From an uncultured Agrobacterium sp. (GTDB lineage Bacteria; Pseudomonadota; Alphaproteobacteria; Rhizobiales; Rhizobiaceae): 64,000 bases of DNA. Shown here piece by piece: positions 26,745 through 35,517 of the stretch. The DNA is taken from assembly GCA_913777615.1 (NCBI GenBank), contig CAJYTK010000001.1, positions 62,001 to 126,000 on the forward strand, written 5' to 3'. The notes under the pieces were generated by a model. That model was not told where the DNA came from, searched no databases, and saw only the letters and a list, made by a program, of their open reading frames with translations. The position numbers and the translations under genes are program-made. The number at the start of each line of letters is the position of its first letter. The stretch's first letter is position 1.

Positions 26745-28043
26745 ATGACGAATGTAGTCGTGGTCGGCTCGCAGTGGGGCGACGAAGGCAAGGGTAAGAT
26801 TGTTGACTGGCTCTCCGAGCGCGCCGACGTGGTCGTGCGCTATCAGGGTGGGCATAATGCCGGTCATACGCTTGTCATTGATGGCGTCAGCTACAAGCTG
26901 TCCCTGCTCCCTTCCGGCGTCGTTCGCCCCGGCAAGCTTGCTGTCATCGGCAATGGCGTGGTGGTCGATCCGCATGCGCTGATTGCTGAAATCGGTCGTC
27001 TGGAAGCGCAGGGCGTCAAGGTCACGCCTGAAAACCTGCGCATTGCAGACAATGCCACCCTCATCCTCTCCTTGCACCGCGAACTGGACGGCATGCGCGA
27101 AGACGCGGCCTCCAACAGCGGCACCAAGATCGGCACCACGCGCCGTGGTATCGGCCCTGCTTACGAAGACAAGGTCGGCCGTCGTGCCATCCGCGTCATG
27201 GATCTGGAAGATCGCGAAGCGCTTTCGGCCAAGGTCGATCGCATTCTGACGCACCACAACGCGCTGCGTCGCGGCTTCGGCGCTGCCGAAGTTGCGCATG
27301 AAACCATCATGGAAGAGCTGACGTCGATTGCCGATCGCATTCTTCCCTTCAGCGAAACCATTTGGCTGCTGCTCGACAAGAAGCGCCGCGCAGGTGCCCG
27401 CATTCTGTTCGAAGGCGCGCAAGGTTCGCTTCTCGATATCGACCACGGCACCTACCCTTATGTAACGTCTTCCAACACGGTTGCCGGTCAGGCTGCCGCC
27501 GGTTCAGGCATGGGCCCAGGCTCGCTCGGTTACATTCTCGGCATCACCAAGGCCTATACGACACGCGTTGGCGAAGGCCCCTTCCCGACCGAACTGCATG
27601 ATGAAATCGGCCAGTTCCTGGGCGAAAAGGGCCATGAATTCGGCACGGTGACGGGCCGCAAGCGCCGCTGCGGCTGGTTCGATGCGGCACTGGTGCGCCA
27701 GTCGGTGGCAACCAACGGCATTACCGGTATCGCACTTACCAAGCTTGACGTTCTGGACGGCCTGGAAGAATTGAAGATCTGCGTCGGCTACAAGCTCGAC
27801 GGACAGGAAATCGATCACCTTCCGGCAAGCCAGGGCGCACAGGCTCGGGTCGAGCCGATCTACATCACGCTTGAGGGATGGAAGGAATCGACTGTCGGCG
27901 CGCGCAAGTGGGCGGATTTGCCTGCGCAGGCAATTAAATATGTGCGTCAGGTCGAGGAGTTGATCGGTGCGCCCGTGGCACTCCTGTCCACCAGCCCGGA
28001 GCGCGACGACACCATACTTGTGACTGACCCATTTGAGGACTAA
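26745..28043 (+). CDS. purA: Adenylosuccinate synthetase PurA
   Basis: This 432-residue enzyme joins IMP and aspartate using GTP, the first committed step to AMP. It carries the N-terminal GTP-binding loop [15 protein letters not shown] (catalytic Asp13), GGHNAGHTL (His41), [20 protein letters not shown], and the C-terminal [15 protein letters not shown]. The length is normal. It is followed 70 bases later by the 818-residue membrane protein gene in the same direction. Confidence 0.98.
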   Translation: MTNVVVVGSQWGDEGKGKIVDWLSERADVVVRYQGGHNAGHTLVIDGVSYKLSLLPSGVVRPGKLAVIGNGVVVDPHALIAEIGRLEAQGVKVTPENLRIADNATLILSLHRELDGMREDAASNSGTKIGTTRRGIGPAYEDKVGRRAIRVMDLEDREALSAKVDRILTHHNALRRGFGAAEVAHETIMEELTSIADRILPFSETIWLLLDKKRRAGARILFEGAQGSLLDIDHGTYPYVTSSNTVAGQAAAGSGMGPGSLGYILGITKAYTTRVGEGPFPTELHDEIGQFLGEKGHEFGTVTGRKRRCGWFDAALVRQSVATNGITGIALTKLDVLDGLEELKICVGYKLDGQEIDHLPASQGAQARVEPIYITLEGWKESTVGARKWADLPAQAIKYVRQVEELIGAPVALLSTSPERDDTILVTDPFED

Positions 28044-28113
28044 TGTCCTCAGCAATCAGACTTCATAACCCATTTCGGGTCGGTATACGGCCGGTCCCGA
28101 CGAGAAAGTGCTT

Positions 28114-30570
28114 ATGGCGGATTTTGTAGCAGTCATTCGCAAGGCCGTGGATGGCTTGGCGAACAATACTCCCGAAAACCGGGCCAAGGTGTACGACAAG
28201 GCACGAAGCGCTGTCGTGCGCCAGCTTGAGAACATGAAGCCGCGCCCGCCGGAAGAAATGCTCCAGCGGCAGATCATGAAGCTCGATACGGCAATTGCCG
28301 AGGTCGAGGGAGAATATTCCGAAGCACTTCCCGCTATCGAAGAAGACCAGGCAGGTGCGGACTATGCCGCCCCTGCCCAGGAAGATGTGTCGTCTCCCTA
28401 TTATGAAGAAAGCGTGGCGCACGAGCAGCGCTATGCTGCACAAGACCAGATTGCGGAGCCCGCGCATCGGCAAGACTATGATGACGATGTTCATCCCGAC
28501 GCCCGTGCCACGCATGAAGAAACACACCATTACGAGCGTGACGAGCCACAAGTCGCTGAAGAACCGGCGTACCAGGCAACGGAACGCGCTCACGATGCTG
28601 ATGTCTACGCTCAGCCTTCTTCCTACGAGGCACCGGAAAGCCATCACGACGCTGAGGCCGAGCGCAGGCTGGAAGCCTATCAGCATGAGGGCGAGCCAGA
28701 GGCACCGGCCTACGCGCCTGAGCCGGCAGACGACCTCCACCATCATGAGGCTCGCCATGAGCCCGACGTCGATCAGGAGCAGGACCACGCCCATCGCGAC
28801 TGGATCGGCCAGGACAGCCACGTGGAACCCGCTCCCTGGGAGCGCGCAGACGAAAACGGAGAACATTACGCGCCCATTAGCGCGTCGCAGGACGACCATT
28901 TTCACGCGGAGCAACGCCCGGCTGACGCCATCTTCGCGAATGGGCATCACGATGACACGCTCCACTACGATGAAGCCTATACCCGTGACGAAAAGCAAGA
29001 CGCAGAGCCGTTTACAACCGCACATCGGCACACGGAAACCGTGCTGCATGAAAACACGCCACTGCCCTACACGGCAGGTTTCGACGGGCAGGCCAATTAC
29101 TACGGTCAGGTCAACGTAGAGCCAGAACACAGGCATTTGTCGGACGACGCGCAGCATGAGATTGCCGAGGAGCAGGATTCGCATCTGGATCGTGCGGCTG
29201 CAGTCGAAACGGGTCAGCAGGGCAAATCCACCGCCGCCACCGACGATTTCTCCTCCTATTTCCAGGATGCAGCACTCGATCTGCCAGCAAAGGCCTCACC
29301 AGCGCTGCCGCGCGCAGACGAAGACCCGTTTGCGACGAATGACGCCAAGAAGGACGACAAGGATCGCACGCCCTGGGACGATCTGGAAGAGCTGATCGGT
29401 TACGATGGCGGCGCGGCGAATAACCGTTCCGACAAGACGGCCAACAGCAATTTCGATAGTGGCTTTACCAATGCAGGCATTCCTGCCGCTGCCTATGCCA
29501 CAAAGAAGAAGCCCAAGCGCAATTACGCGGGCGTGGTTCTCGGGATCGGTATTCTGGCCGTCCTGGCAGGCGGCGGTTACGCTGTCTGGGCCAACCGCGA
29601 AACGCTGAACGATATGGTCGGCGGTCTTGTCAACTCTGCCAAGACAAGTACCTCGACCGGGTCGTCCTCCAGCGAAACCTCGCAGACCGCATCGGCGCCC
29701 GCCAATGGCGCAGCGACACCGCCAACGAACCAGCCGGCGGTCAATGGACAGGCTCAAAACCAGGCTGCGACGCCCGGCGCGGCGCGTCCCGATGACGGCT
29801 CTGTCACTGGCACCAAATTCACCCAGCGCCTTCTGGCCAATGGCACCGAGAAGGACGAAGGTCCGGGACCGAACCCGAATGGTCAGCCTGTGACAGCGGA
29901 AGGCCAGTCGGTCTACCAGCAGAACGAAGCGCCCGCGCCTCAAAATACAGCGACGGCAGCAACGCCCGCCACCCCGGCAGCGGCGCAGCAGACCGCAGCA
30001 CCGGCAGCCGCAACCGGCGACCGCATGTTCCTCTATGAGGAAGTGCTCGGCCAGACTGTTCCGACTGCAATCGAAGGCACCGTGTCCTGGTCGCTGCAGA
30101 ACGAGAAGGATGATGCCGGCAAACCTTCGCCGGAAGTTCAGGGCCAGATCACCATTCCCGGCCGTGGCCTGAGCGCGCTCATCACCTTCAAGCGCAACAC
30201 CGATCCCTCGCTTCCTGCAAGCCATCTGGTCGAGATCGTCTTCTCGGTTTCTCCCGGCTTCGAAGGCGGCGCGATCGACAGTGTCCAGCGTATTGCGATG
30301 AAGTCTACCGAGCAGGATCGCGGCAATGCGCTGATCGCAGTTCCGGCAAAGATCACCGACGATTTCCATATGATCGCGCTGAACGACTTCCCCGAAGCAC
30401 GCAAGACCAATCTGGAGCTGCTGAGAACCCGCGACTGGATCGATATCCCCGTGTCCTATCGCAATGGCAGACGTGCGCTTTTGACCCTGCAAAAGGGCGC
30501 AGACGGCAAGTCCGCTTTCGACACGGCATTGCGCGAGTGGATGGCGGCATCGCCAGCCACCGGCCAATAA
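28114..30570 (+). CDS. Large single-pass membrane protein with His/acid-rich cytoplasmic region
   Basis: This 818-residue protein has four parts: a conserved-looking helical N-terminus (residues 1-65, FVAVIRKAVDGLANNTPENR); about 380 residues of low-complexity sequence very rich in His, Glu, Asp, Ala, Tyr and Pro; one membrane helix (~470-492, GVVLGIGILAVLAGGGYAVW); a Thr/Ala/Pro-rich periplasmic linker; and a folded C-terminal domain (~637-818, MFLYEEVLGQTVPTAIEGTV). I do not recognise a family. The ATG at 28114 is chosen over a GTG two codons earlier. It is convergent with rpoH and shares its terminator. Confidence 0.85.
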   Translation: MADFVAVIRKAVDGLANNTPENRAKVYDKARSAVVRQLENMKPRPPEEMLQRQIMKLDTAIAEVEGEYSEALPAIEEDQAGADYAAPAQEDVSSPYYEESVAHEQRYAAQDQIAEPAHRQDYDDDVHPDARATHEETHHYERDEPQVAEEPAYQATERAHDADVYAQPSSYEAPESHHDAEAERRLEAYQHEGEPEAPAYAPEPADDLHHHEARHEPDVDQEQDHAHRDWIGQDSHVEPAPWERADENGEHYAPISASQDDHFHAEQRPADAIFANGHHDDTLHYDEAYTRDEKQDAEPFTTAHRHTETVLHENTPLPYTAGFDGQANYYGQVNVEPEHRHLSDDAQHEIAEEQDSHLDRAAAVETGQQGKSTAATDDFSSYFQDAALDLPAKASPALPRADEDPFATNDAKKDDKDRTPWDDLEELIGYDGGAANNRSDKTANSNFDSGFTNAGIPAAAYATKKKPKRNYAGVVLGIGILAVLAGGGYAVWANRETLNDMVGGLVNSAKTSTSTGSSSSETSQTASAPANGAATPPTNQPAVNGQAQNQAATPGAARPDDGSVTGTKFTQRLLANGTEKDEGPGPNPNGQPVTAEGQSVYQQNEAPAPQNTATAATPATPAAAQQTAAPAAATGDRMFLYEEVLGQTVPTAIEGTVSWSLQNEKDDAGKPSPEVQGQITIPGRGLSALITFKRNTDPSLPASHLVEIVFSVSPGFEGGAIDSVQRIAMKSTEQDRGNALIAVPAKITDDFHMIALNDFPEARKTNLELLRTRDWIDIPVSYRNGRRALLTLQKGADGKSAFDTALREWMAASPATGQ

Positions 30571-30595
30571 GCCGGTCTGATATCGAGACTAAACG

Positions 30596-30629
30596 AAAAG
30601 CCCCGGTGAAGATCTTCACCGGGGCTTTT
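30596..30629. terminator. Bidirectional terminator between the 818-residue protein gene and rpoH
   Basis: This 34-base segment is a perfect palindrome: AAAAGCCCCGGTGAAG and its exact reverse complement, centred on GATC. It gives a strong GC stem with a T-run in both directions and lies between two convergent genes. Confidence 0.9.
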
Positions 30630-30662
30630 GCTTGATAGAATTCGTTATGGAGAAGTCGCCGC

Positions 30663-31565
30663 TTACGCGTCAACGACGCGCAGTGCCTTGGCAGCCTCTT
30701 CGGCTTCCTTCTGCACCGCATCCTGCACCTTTTCAAAGGCACGGACTTCGATCTGGCGAACACGCTCGCGGCTGATGTCGAACTCCGTCGAAAGCTCCTC
30801 CAGCGTCACCGGATCTTCCGCCAGACGGCGTGCTTCGAAGATGCGACGCTCGCGGTCATTCAACACGCCAAGCGCCTTGGAGAGCATACGGCGGCGGGTT
30901 TCGAGTTCATCCTGCTCGATCAGCACCGCTTCCTGGCTTTCATGGTCGTCCACCAGCCAATCCTGCCACTGGCCGGATTCGCCTTCCGACGCCTTGATCG
31001 GCGCATTCAGCGACGCGTCACCAGACAGGCGACGGTTCATCGAAATGACCTCTTCCTCAGAGACCTGTAGCTTCGTCGCGATTTCCTTGACGTGCTCAGC
31101 CTTCAGATCGCCATCGTCGATTGCCTGCAGCCGTCCCTTGAGGCGGCGCAGGTTGAAGAACAGACGCTTCTGATTGGCGGTCGTACCCATTTTGACGAGC
31201 GACCAAGAGCGCAGGATATACTCCTGGATAGACGCCTTGATCCACCACATGGCATAGGTCGCGAGGCGAAAGCCGCGATCGGGGTCGAACTTCTTCACCG
31301 CCTGCATGAGGCCGACATTGCCCTCAGACACGACTTCGCCGATCGGCAGACCGTAACCACGGTAACCCATGGCGATCTTGGCAACGAGACGAAGATGGCT
31401 GGTAACAAGCTTGTGGGCGGCATCTCTGTCGCCATGCTCGGCGTAACGCTTGCCGAGCATATATTCTTCCTGCGGTTCCAGCATTGGGAACTTGCGAATT
31501 TCGTCGAGATATCGGTTCAGACCGGCTTCACCGGCCGTAATTGATGGCAAACTGTTGCGGGCCAT
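30663..31565 (-). CDS. rpoH: Heat-shock sigma factor RpoH
   Basis: This 300-residue sigma factor has region 2 (LVTSHLRLVAKIAMGYRGYG, VGLMQAVKKFDPDRGFRLAT and MWWIKASIQEYIL), the RpoH box area (KRLFFNLRRLKGRLQ), and region 4 (LNDRERRIFEARRL and VRQIEVRAFEKVQ). It directs RNA polymerase to heat-shock promoters. Rhizobia often have more than one rpoH; this copy has the features of the main one (RpoH1). It lies 253 bases downstream of rluD in the same direction, with its own likely promoter region. Confidence 0.96.
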   Translation of the reverse strand: MARNSLPSITAGEAGLNRYLDEIRKFPMLEPQEEYMLGKRYAEHGDRDAAHKLVTSHLRLVAKIAMGYRGYGLPIGEVVSEGNVGLMQAVKKFDPDRGFRLATYAMWWIKASIQEYILRSWSLVKMGTTANQKRLFFNLRRLKGRLQAIDDGDLKAEHVKEIATKLQVSEEEVISMNRRLSGDASLNAPIKASEGESGQWQDWLVDDHESQEAVLIEQDELETRRRMLSKALGVLNDRERRIFEARRLAEDPVTLEELSTEFDISRERVRQIEVRAFEKVQDAVQKEAEEAAKALRVVDA

Positions 31566-31818
31566 AGAGCACCCCCTTTATATTTTATCAGGCACGGTTC
31601 CCTATAACGCAGGCGAACCTCTCGCGGTTCATTTCCGACCCCGCTTCAAGCCATGTCATAAATATGTATGCGCAAGTCACGTTTCAAGGAAACGCGCCAC
31701 GCTCATACCAGCTAATGTTTACCTTATCACGGGACACCGAAAAAACCGCTTTCAGCTGAAATCGTTCCGAAAAAATCGCAAGCGCTCCAGCGCAAATTTG
31801 TCGCAGGTACTTGCTGTC
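31566..31818 (-). promoter_or_regulatory. rpoH upstream region
   Basis: These 253 bases between rluD and rpoH hold no gene. On the minus strand, GGAAC (31768-31764) and GGTT (31747-31744) are separated by 16 bases, a one-mismatch EcfG-type promoter about 180 bases before rpoH. The match is weaker than those at dps and csbD and may be chance. Confidence 0.3.
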
Positions 31819-32841
31819 TTAAGCTCGCAGCGCATCCGCCAGTTCGGCCATGTCGTCGGGCATATCCGTTTCGAACTCCATGACCTCGCCTGTACGCGGA
31901 TGCTCAAACACCAGCAAATAGGCGTGGAGTGCCTGGCGCGGGAACCGGTTGACTACCGTCTTGGCCGGTTCCGGCAGAAGGTTGGCCTTCGTACGGAAAG
32001 CCGCACCATATTCGGGATCTCCGATCAGTGGATGACCGATATGGGCCATATGGACGCGGATCTGGTGCGTGCGGCCGGTCTCGAGCTGGCATTCCACCAT
32101 GGAGGCAAGCGACGTTGCATCCGGTTTTTCATGATATCGCTCGACCACCTCGTAATGGGTGATGGCTTCGCGCGCATCATCGGCATCCTCGCGCTTGACG
32201 GCGCGTTTCGTACGGTCGGTGCTGCGACCGAGCGCGGCGTCTATGGTACCGCGCAGGCTCTTGGGTCGTCCCCAGACGATTGCCTTATAGGCGCGTTCCA
32301 GCGGGCCTGTGCGACCGTGATCGGCAAATTGTGCGGCCAGATGCCGGTGGGCATTATCGTTCTTGGCCACCACCATCACGCCGCTGGTTTCCTTGTCCAG
32401 CCGGTGAACGATGCCTGGGCGCTTGACGCCACCAATGCCGGAAAGACTATCGCCGCAGTGATGGATAAGCGCGTTGACAAGCGTTCCCGTCCAGTTGCCG
32501 GCGCCTGGATGCACCACCAGACCGGCGGGCTTGATCAGCACGATCAGATCGTCATCCTCATATTCTACCTCGAGCGGGATATCCTCACCCTTGGGTTCGG
32601 GATCTTCCGGCTCCGGCATGGTGATCTCGACCCGGTCGCCGCCGCGGATCTTCTTCTTCGGCTCGGTGACGGCGGCACCGTTGACGAAAACGGCTCCCTG
32701 CTCAATCAGCGCCTTGAGACGGCTGCGGGAAAGATCGCCCCCCACTTCGGCTGCAAGCCAGGAATCGAGCCGCCCTTCGGCGTCCTCACCAGCAATCAGG
32801 ACTTTCCTTGCGTCTTCGCCTTGTTTAAAGGGGTCGTTCAT
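31819..32841 (-). CDS. rluD: Ribosomal large subunit pseudouridine synthase RluD-like
   Basis: This 340-residue enzyme has an N-terminal S4 RNA-binding domain (RLDSWLAAEVGGDLSRSRLK) and the pseudouridine synthase core with the catalytic motif GIVHRLDKETSGVMVVAKN and the C-terminal ETGRTHQIRVHMAHIGHPL. It isomerises uridines in helix 69 of 23S rRNA. The ATG at 32841 starts MNDPFKQGEDARKVL; an ATG 19 codons upstream would enter the divergent neighbour's leader and is unlikely. Confidence 0.93.
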   Translation of the reverse strand: MNDPFKQGEDARKVLIAGEDAEGRLDSWLAAEVGGDLSRSRLKALIEQGAVFVNGAAVTEPKKKIRGGDRVEITMPEPEDPEPKGEDIPLEVEYEDDDLIVLIKPAGLVVHPGAGNWTGTLVNALIHHCGDSLSGIGGVKRPGIVHRLDKETSGVMVVAKNDNAHRHLAAQFADHGRTGPLERAYKAIVWGRPKSLRGTIDAALGRSTDRTKRAVKREDADDAREAITHYEVVERYHEKPDATSLASMVECQLETGRTHQIRVHMAHIGHPLIGDPEYGAAFRTKANLLPEPAKTVVNRFPRQALHAYLLVFEHPRTGEVMEFETDMPDDMAELADALRA

Positions 32842-32880
32842 TCTTAATTTCCGATCAATCCGATACTTCCAAGGACCCAG

Positions 32881-33267
32881 ATGACGCAGATCGAGCAAGA
32901 CGAACAGGACGACAAGCCGCTAGACCCGGCCATGGAAAAAGTTCGCCGCAAGATGATCCGTTTGCAGATCGTGTCGGGCCTGGTGATGTTTATCAGCCTT
33001 ATGGCCGTCTTCGGCGCGGTTGTCTACAAGGCGATGGGACCATCGAAAACCGCGACAACCGCAGCAGGTCAGTCCACGCAGGTCCCGTCCGACCAGCCGG
33101 TTTCGGCAACGGCTAGCCTACCGCAAGGCTTTACCATCGAGAACGTATCCTTCGCCAATGGCGATATGCTGTTTTATGGGCGCCTGGCCAACGGCACGCG
33201 CAAGGCGCTGGTCTTTAATGTCCAGACGCGCCGCTTCATCGCGGACATCACCATCGATGCGCAATGA
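32881..33267 (+). CDS. Small single-pass membrane protein, possibly DUF6476
   Basis: This 128-residue protein has an acidic N-terminus (MTQIEQDEQDDKPLDPAMEK), one membrane helix (~30-50, VSGLVMFISLMAVFGAVVYK) and a small periplasmic beta-rich domain (LPQGFTIENVSFANGDMLFY). It may belong to DUF6476, which occurs beside rluD in alphaproteobacteria, but I cannot confirm this. It is divergent from rluD by 39 bases and overlaps the methyltransferase gene by 11 bases. Confidence 0.7.
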   Translation: MTQIEQDEQDDKPLDPAMEKVRRKMIRLQIVSGLVMFISLMAVFGAVVYKAMGPSKTATTAAGQSTQVPSDQPVSATASLPQGFTIENVSFANGDMLFYGRLANGTRKALVFNVQTRRFIADITIDAQ

Positions 33268-34111
33268 TCTGCCTGCCCTGCCGAACGGCTTGGCTACGAT
33301 TGCGATAGAGCGAGCAGACGATCCTCGGATCGCTGCGTTTCGCGACATCAAGGAACGCGACCTGACCGGCAGACACGGTAAATTCATCGTCGAAGGCACG
33401 GTGGTGCTGCGCATGCTGGCGGCAGCACACAAGGCAGGCGGCGATTTCCGCGCCGAATGCATCCTGATCCTCAAGAACCGCCTCGCCGGTGTCCTTGATA
33501 TCCTTTCCGATTTTCCGACAGACGTGCCGGTCTATGTTGCAGAGGCCGAGGTGCTGGACACCATCGTCGGCTTTCACCTGCATCGCGGCATATTGGCTCT
33601 TGGCGCGCGGGTGGAAAGCCGCGACATGGCGCAGACCATTGCAAGCCTGCCGGAAACCTCGCTGGTCGTCGCAGGCTGCGGCCTTTCCAATCACGACAAT
33701 ATGGGCGCGATGTTTCGCAATGCCGCGGCTTTCATGGCCGATGCGGTGTTTCTGGACACGACCTCCTGCGACCCGCTTTATCGCAAGGCGCTACGCGTCT
33801 CTGTCGGCTCGGTCCTCTCGGTGCCGTACCATCGCGGCGGTGATGCGCTGTCCATGCTGGAAGCACTGGCAAGCCAAGGTTTCGAAATCTGGGGCCTGTC
33901 ACCCGCAGGCGAGACCGAGATCCGACAGATCCCGCCCTCCCCGCGCATGGCTCTCGTTATCGGCACCGAGGGCGATGGCCTGCCTCCCGAGCTTCTGTCG
34001 CGGTTCCATTCCGCCCGGATCGCTCAGTCGCCGCAGCTCGACAGCCTGAACGCGGGCACGGCGTCCGGTCTTGCGCTCTATCAGATGGCCTCGGTGATGG
34101 GCCGCATTTAA
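33257..34111 (+). CDS. SpoU/TrmH-family RNA 2'-O-methyltransferase
   Basis: This 284-residue enzyme has the TrmH/SpoU knot motifs: NHDNMGAMFRNAAAFMADAV (motif 1), LVIGTEGDGLPPELL (motif 2) and SLNAGTASGLALYQ (motif 3), which together bind S-adenosylmethionine. The N-terminal part is a substrate-binding extension (DRRGKFIVEG-like: TGRHGKFIVEGTVVLRML). The RNA target is not evident. The ATG at 33257 overlaps the previous gene by 11 bases. Confidence 0.9.
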   Translation: MRNDLPALPNGLATIAIERADDPRIAAFRDIKERDLTGRHGKFIVEGTVVLRMLAAAHKAGGDFRAECILILKNRLAGVLDILSDFPTDVPVYVAEAEVLDTIVGFHLHRGILALGARVESRDMAQTIASLPETSLVVAGCGLSNHDNMGAMFRNAAAFMADAVFLDTTSCDPLYRKALRVSVGSVLSVPYHRGGDALSMLEALASQGFEIWGLSPAGETEIRQIPPSPRMALVIGTEGDGLPPELLSRFHSARIAQSPQLDSLNAGTASGLALYQMASVMGRI

Positions 34112-34115
34112 CGAG

Positions 34116-34130
34116 TTAACAAGACCTTAA
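34116..34130. promoter_or_regulatory. Perfect CtrA box upstream of the lytic transglycosylase gene
   Basis: TTAA (34116-34119), 7 bases (CAAGACC), TTAA (34127-34130) is an exact TTAA-N7-TTAA CtrA box. It lies 85 bases upstream of the lipoprotein gene at 34215, in non-coding sequence immediately after the methyltransferase stop. Confidence 0.6.
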
Positions 34131-34214
34131 CAGATCGCATTTGAATTAACCCTGTCTCAAAACCGAGCATTAAGATTTACGATTTACTAATGAGCGGAAC
34201 GAAAGGTTTCCGCG

Positions 34215-34796
34215 ATGCGTAGCGTTTTTGTCGCCCTTTTTCTTTTGATCGTTCTGGCAGGCTGTGCGACAGCCCCGTCGCAGATTACCAATGCCTGCGC
34301 CATTTTCGAACAGCGCAACGGCATGTTCAACAACTGGCGCAAGGATGCCGAAGCGGCGCAACGCGAGTTCGGCGTGCCTGTTCCGGTCATGATGGCGACG
34401 ATCTATACGGAATCGAGCTTCCAGCCCTATGCCCGCCCGCCACGCACCAAGCTGCTCGGCTTTATTCCCTGGAAACGCCAGTCCACGGCCTATGGCTACG
34501 CTCAGGCGCTGGACGGCACATGGGACCGCTATCGTCGTGAAACAGGCCGCTGGAATGCCAGCCGCACCGATTTCACCGACGCCATCCATTTCGTTGGCTG
34601 GTATCACTCCACCAGCAACCGCCAAAACGGCATCGCACTCAACGATCCTTACAATCTCTATCTCGCCTATTATTCCGGCCATGGCGGCTACGCCAATGGC
34701 GTTTGGCGCAATAACACGGCCATCCAGAAGGCGGCACGCCGCTCCGCCAATATGGCGATCCGCTATGAGGCGCAGCTTCGCCAGTGTGGATATTGA
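34215..34796 (+). CDS. Lipoprotein lytic transglycosylase (SLT-like)
   Basis: This 193-residue protein has a lipoprotein signal (MRSVFVALFLLIVLAGCATA; lipobox LAGC, Cys17) and a compact lysozyme-like domain: MMATIYTESSFQPYARPPRT with the likely catalytic Glu, STAYGYAQALDGTWDRYRRE, and YLAYYSGHGGYANGVW. It would cleave peptidoglycan at the envelope. A perfect CtrA box is upstream, linking it to the cell cycle by inference. Confidence 0.87.
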   Translation: MRSVFVALFLLIVLAGCATAPSQITNACAIFEQRNGMFNNWRKDAEAAQREFGVPVPVMMATIYTESSFQPYARPPRTKLLGFIPWKRQSTAYGYAQALDGTWDRYRRETGRWNASRTDFTDAIHFVGWYHSTSNRQNGIALNDPYNLYLAYYSGHGGYANGVWRNNTAIQKAARRSANMAIRYEAQLRQCGY

Positions 34797-34837
34797 GGAG
34801 GCGCGGCTGAGCCGGAAGCCGCCGCGTCGTCCATACG

Positions 34838-35449
34838 TCACATAAAGGGGGTCAAAAAAGTCCGCACGGCTTCGATCTCGTTCGAGCGGATCTCATGCCC
34901 ACCCGGATGCCACTCCTCTGTCACCTCTCCACCTTGGGCCCTCAGATAGGCGGCAAACGCCTTGGTCACTGGCACCGGGCAAATCGGGTCACGTTCACCG
35001 GCTGTGACCAGAACCCGACGCGTTTGCGGCGCGGGCGCCGCTTTGGGCTCGAACGGAATGAGCGGATGCATCAGCGCCGCCGCATCGAAGAGATCGGGAA
35101 ACTCGATCAACACATTGGCAAGAATGTTGGCACCGTTGGAAAATCCGAGCCCGATGACCTTGCCTGCCTGATACCCATCGCGATGCGCCGCAACAAAGTC
35201 GGCCATACGGCGTGTCCCCCGGTCCAGATCGTCGAGATCGTAAACGCCTTCAGCCTTGCGGCGGAAGAAACGAGCCGCGCCGTGTTCCGAAACATCGCCG
35301 CGCGGCGAAACCACCGTCGCATTGGGCAAAAGCCGCGAGGCGAAATCGAAGAACTGGTTCTCATCGCCGCCGGTGCCGTGAAAAACGAAGAAGATAGGCT
35401 GACCAGCCGCGCCTTCGCGCACTTTGTGAATATAACTTTCCTTGCTCAT
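34838..35449 (-). CDS. Phospholipase/carboxylesterase-family hydrolase (MhqD-like)
   Basis: This 203-residue alpha/beta hydrolase has the nucleophile elbow GLGFSNGANILA (Ser), a likely Asp in VTAGERDPICPV and His in WHPGGHEI. It resembles MhqD of Bacillus, which with a ring-cleaving dioxygenase removes quinone-type compounds. The ATG at 35449 (MSKESYIHKVREG) has CAGGAG 7 bases upstream. It lies 68 bases downstream of the dioxygenase gene on the same strand, and the pair probably forms an operon. Confidence 0.87.
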   Translation of the reverse strand: MSKESYIHKVREGAAGQPIFFVFHGTGGDENQFFDFASRLLPNATVVSPRGDVSEHGAARFFRRKAEGVYDLDDLDRGTRRMADFVAAHRDGYQAGKVIGLGFSNGANILANVLIEFPDLFDAAALMHPLIPFEPKAAPAPQTRRVLVTAGERDPICPVPVTKAFAAYLRAQGGEVTEEWHPGGHEIRSNEIEAVRTFLTPFM

Positions 35450-35517
35450 GACATGCTCCTGAAGCCTGCTTTGCTCAAGGCTGGCAGCCATCACTGCCAG
35501 CCGCTCTTCGCATCGGT

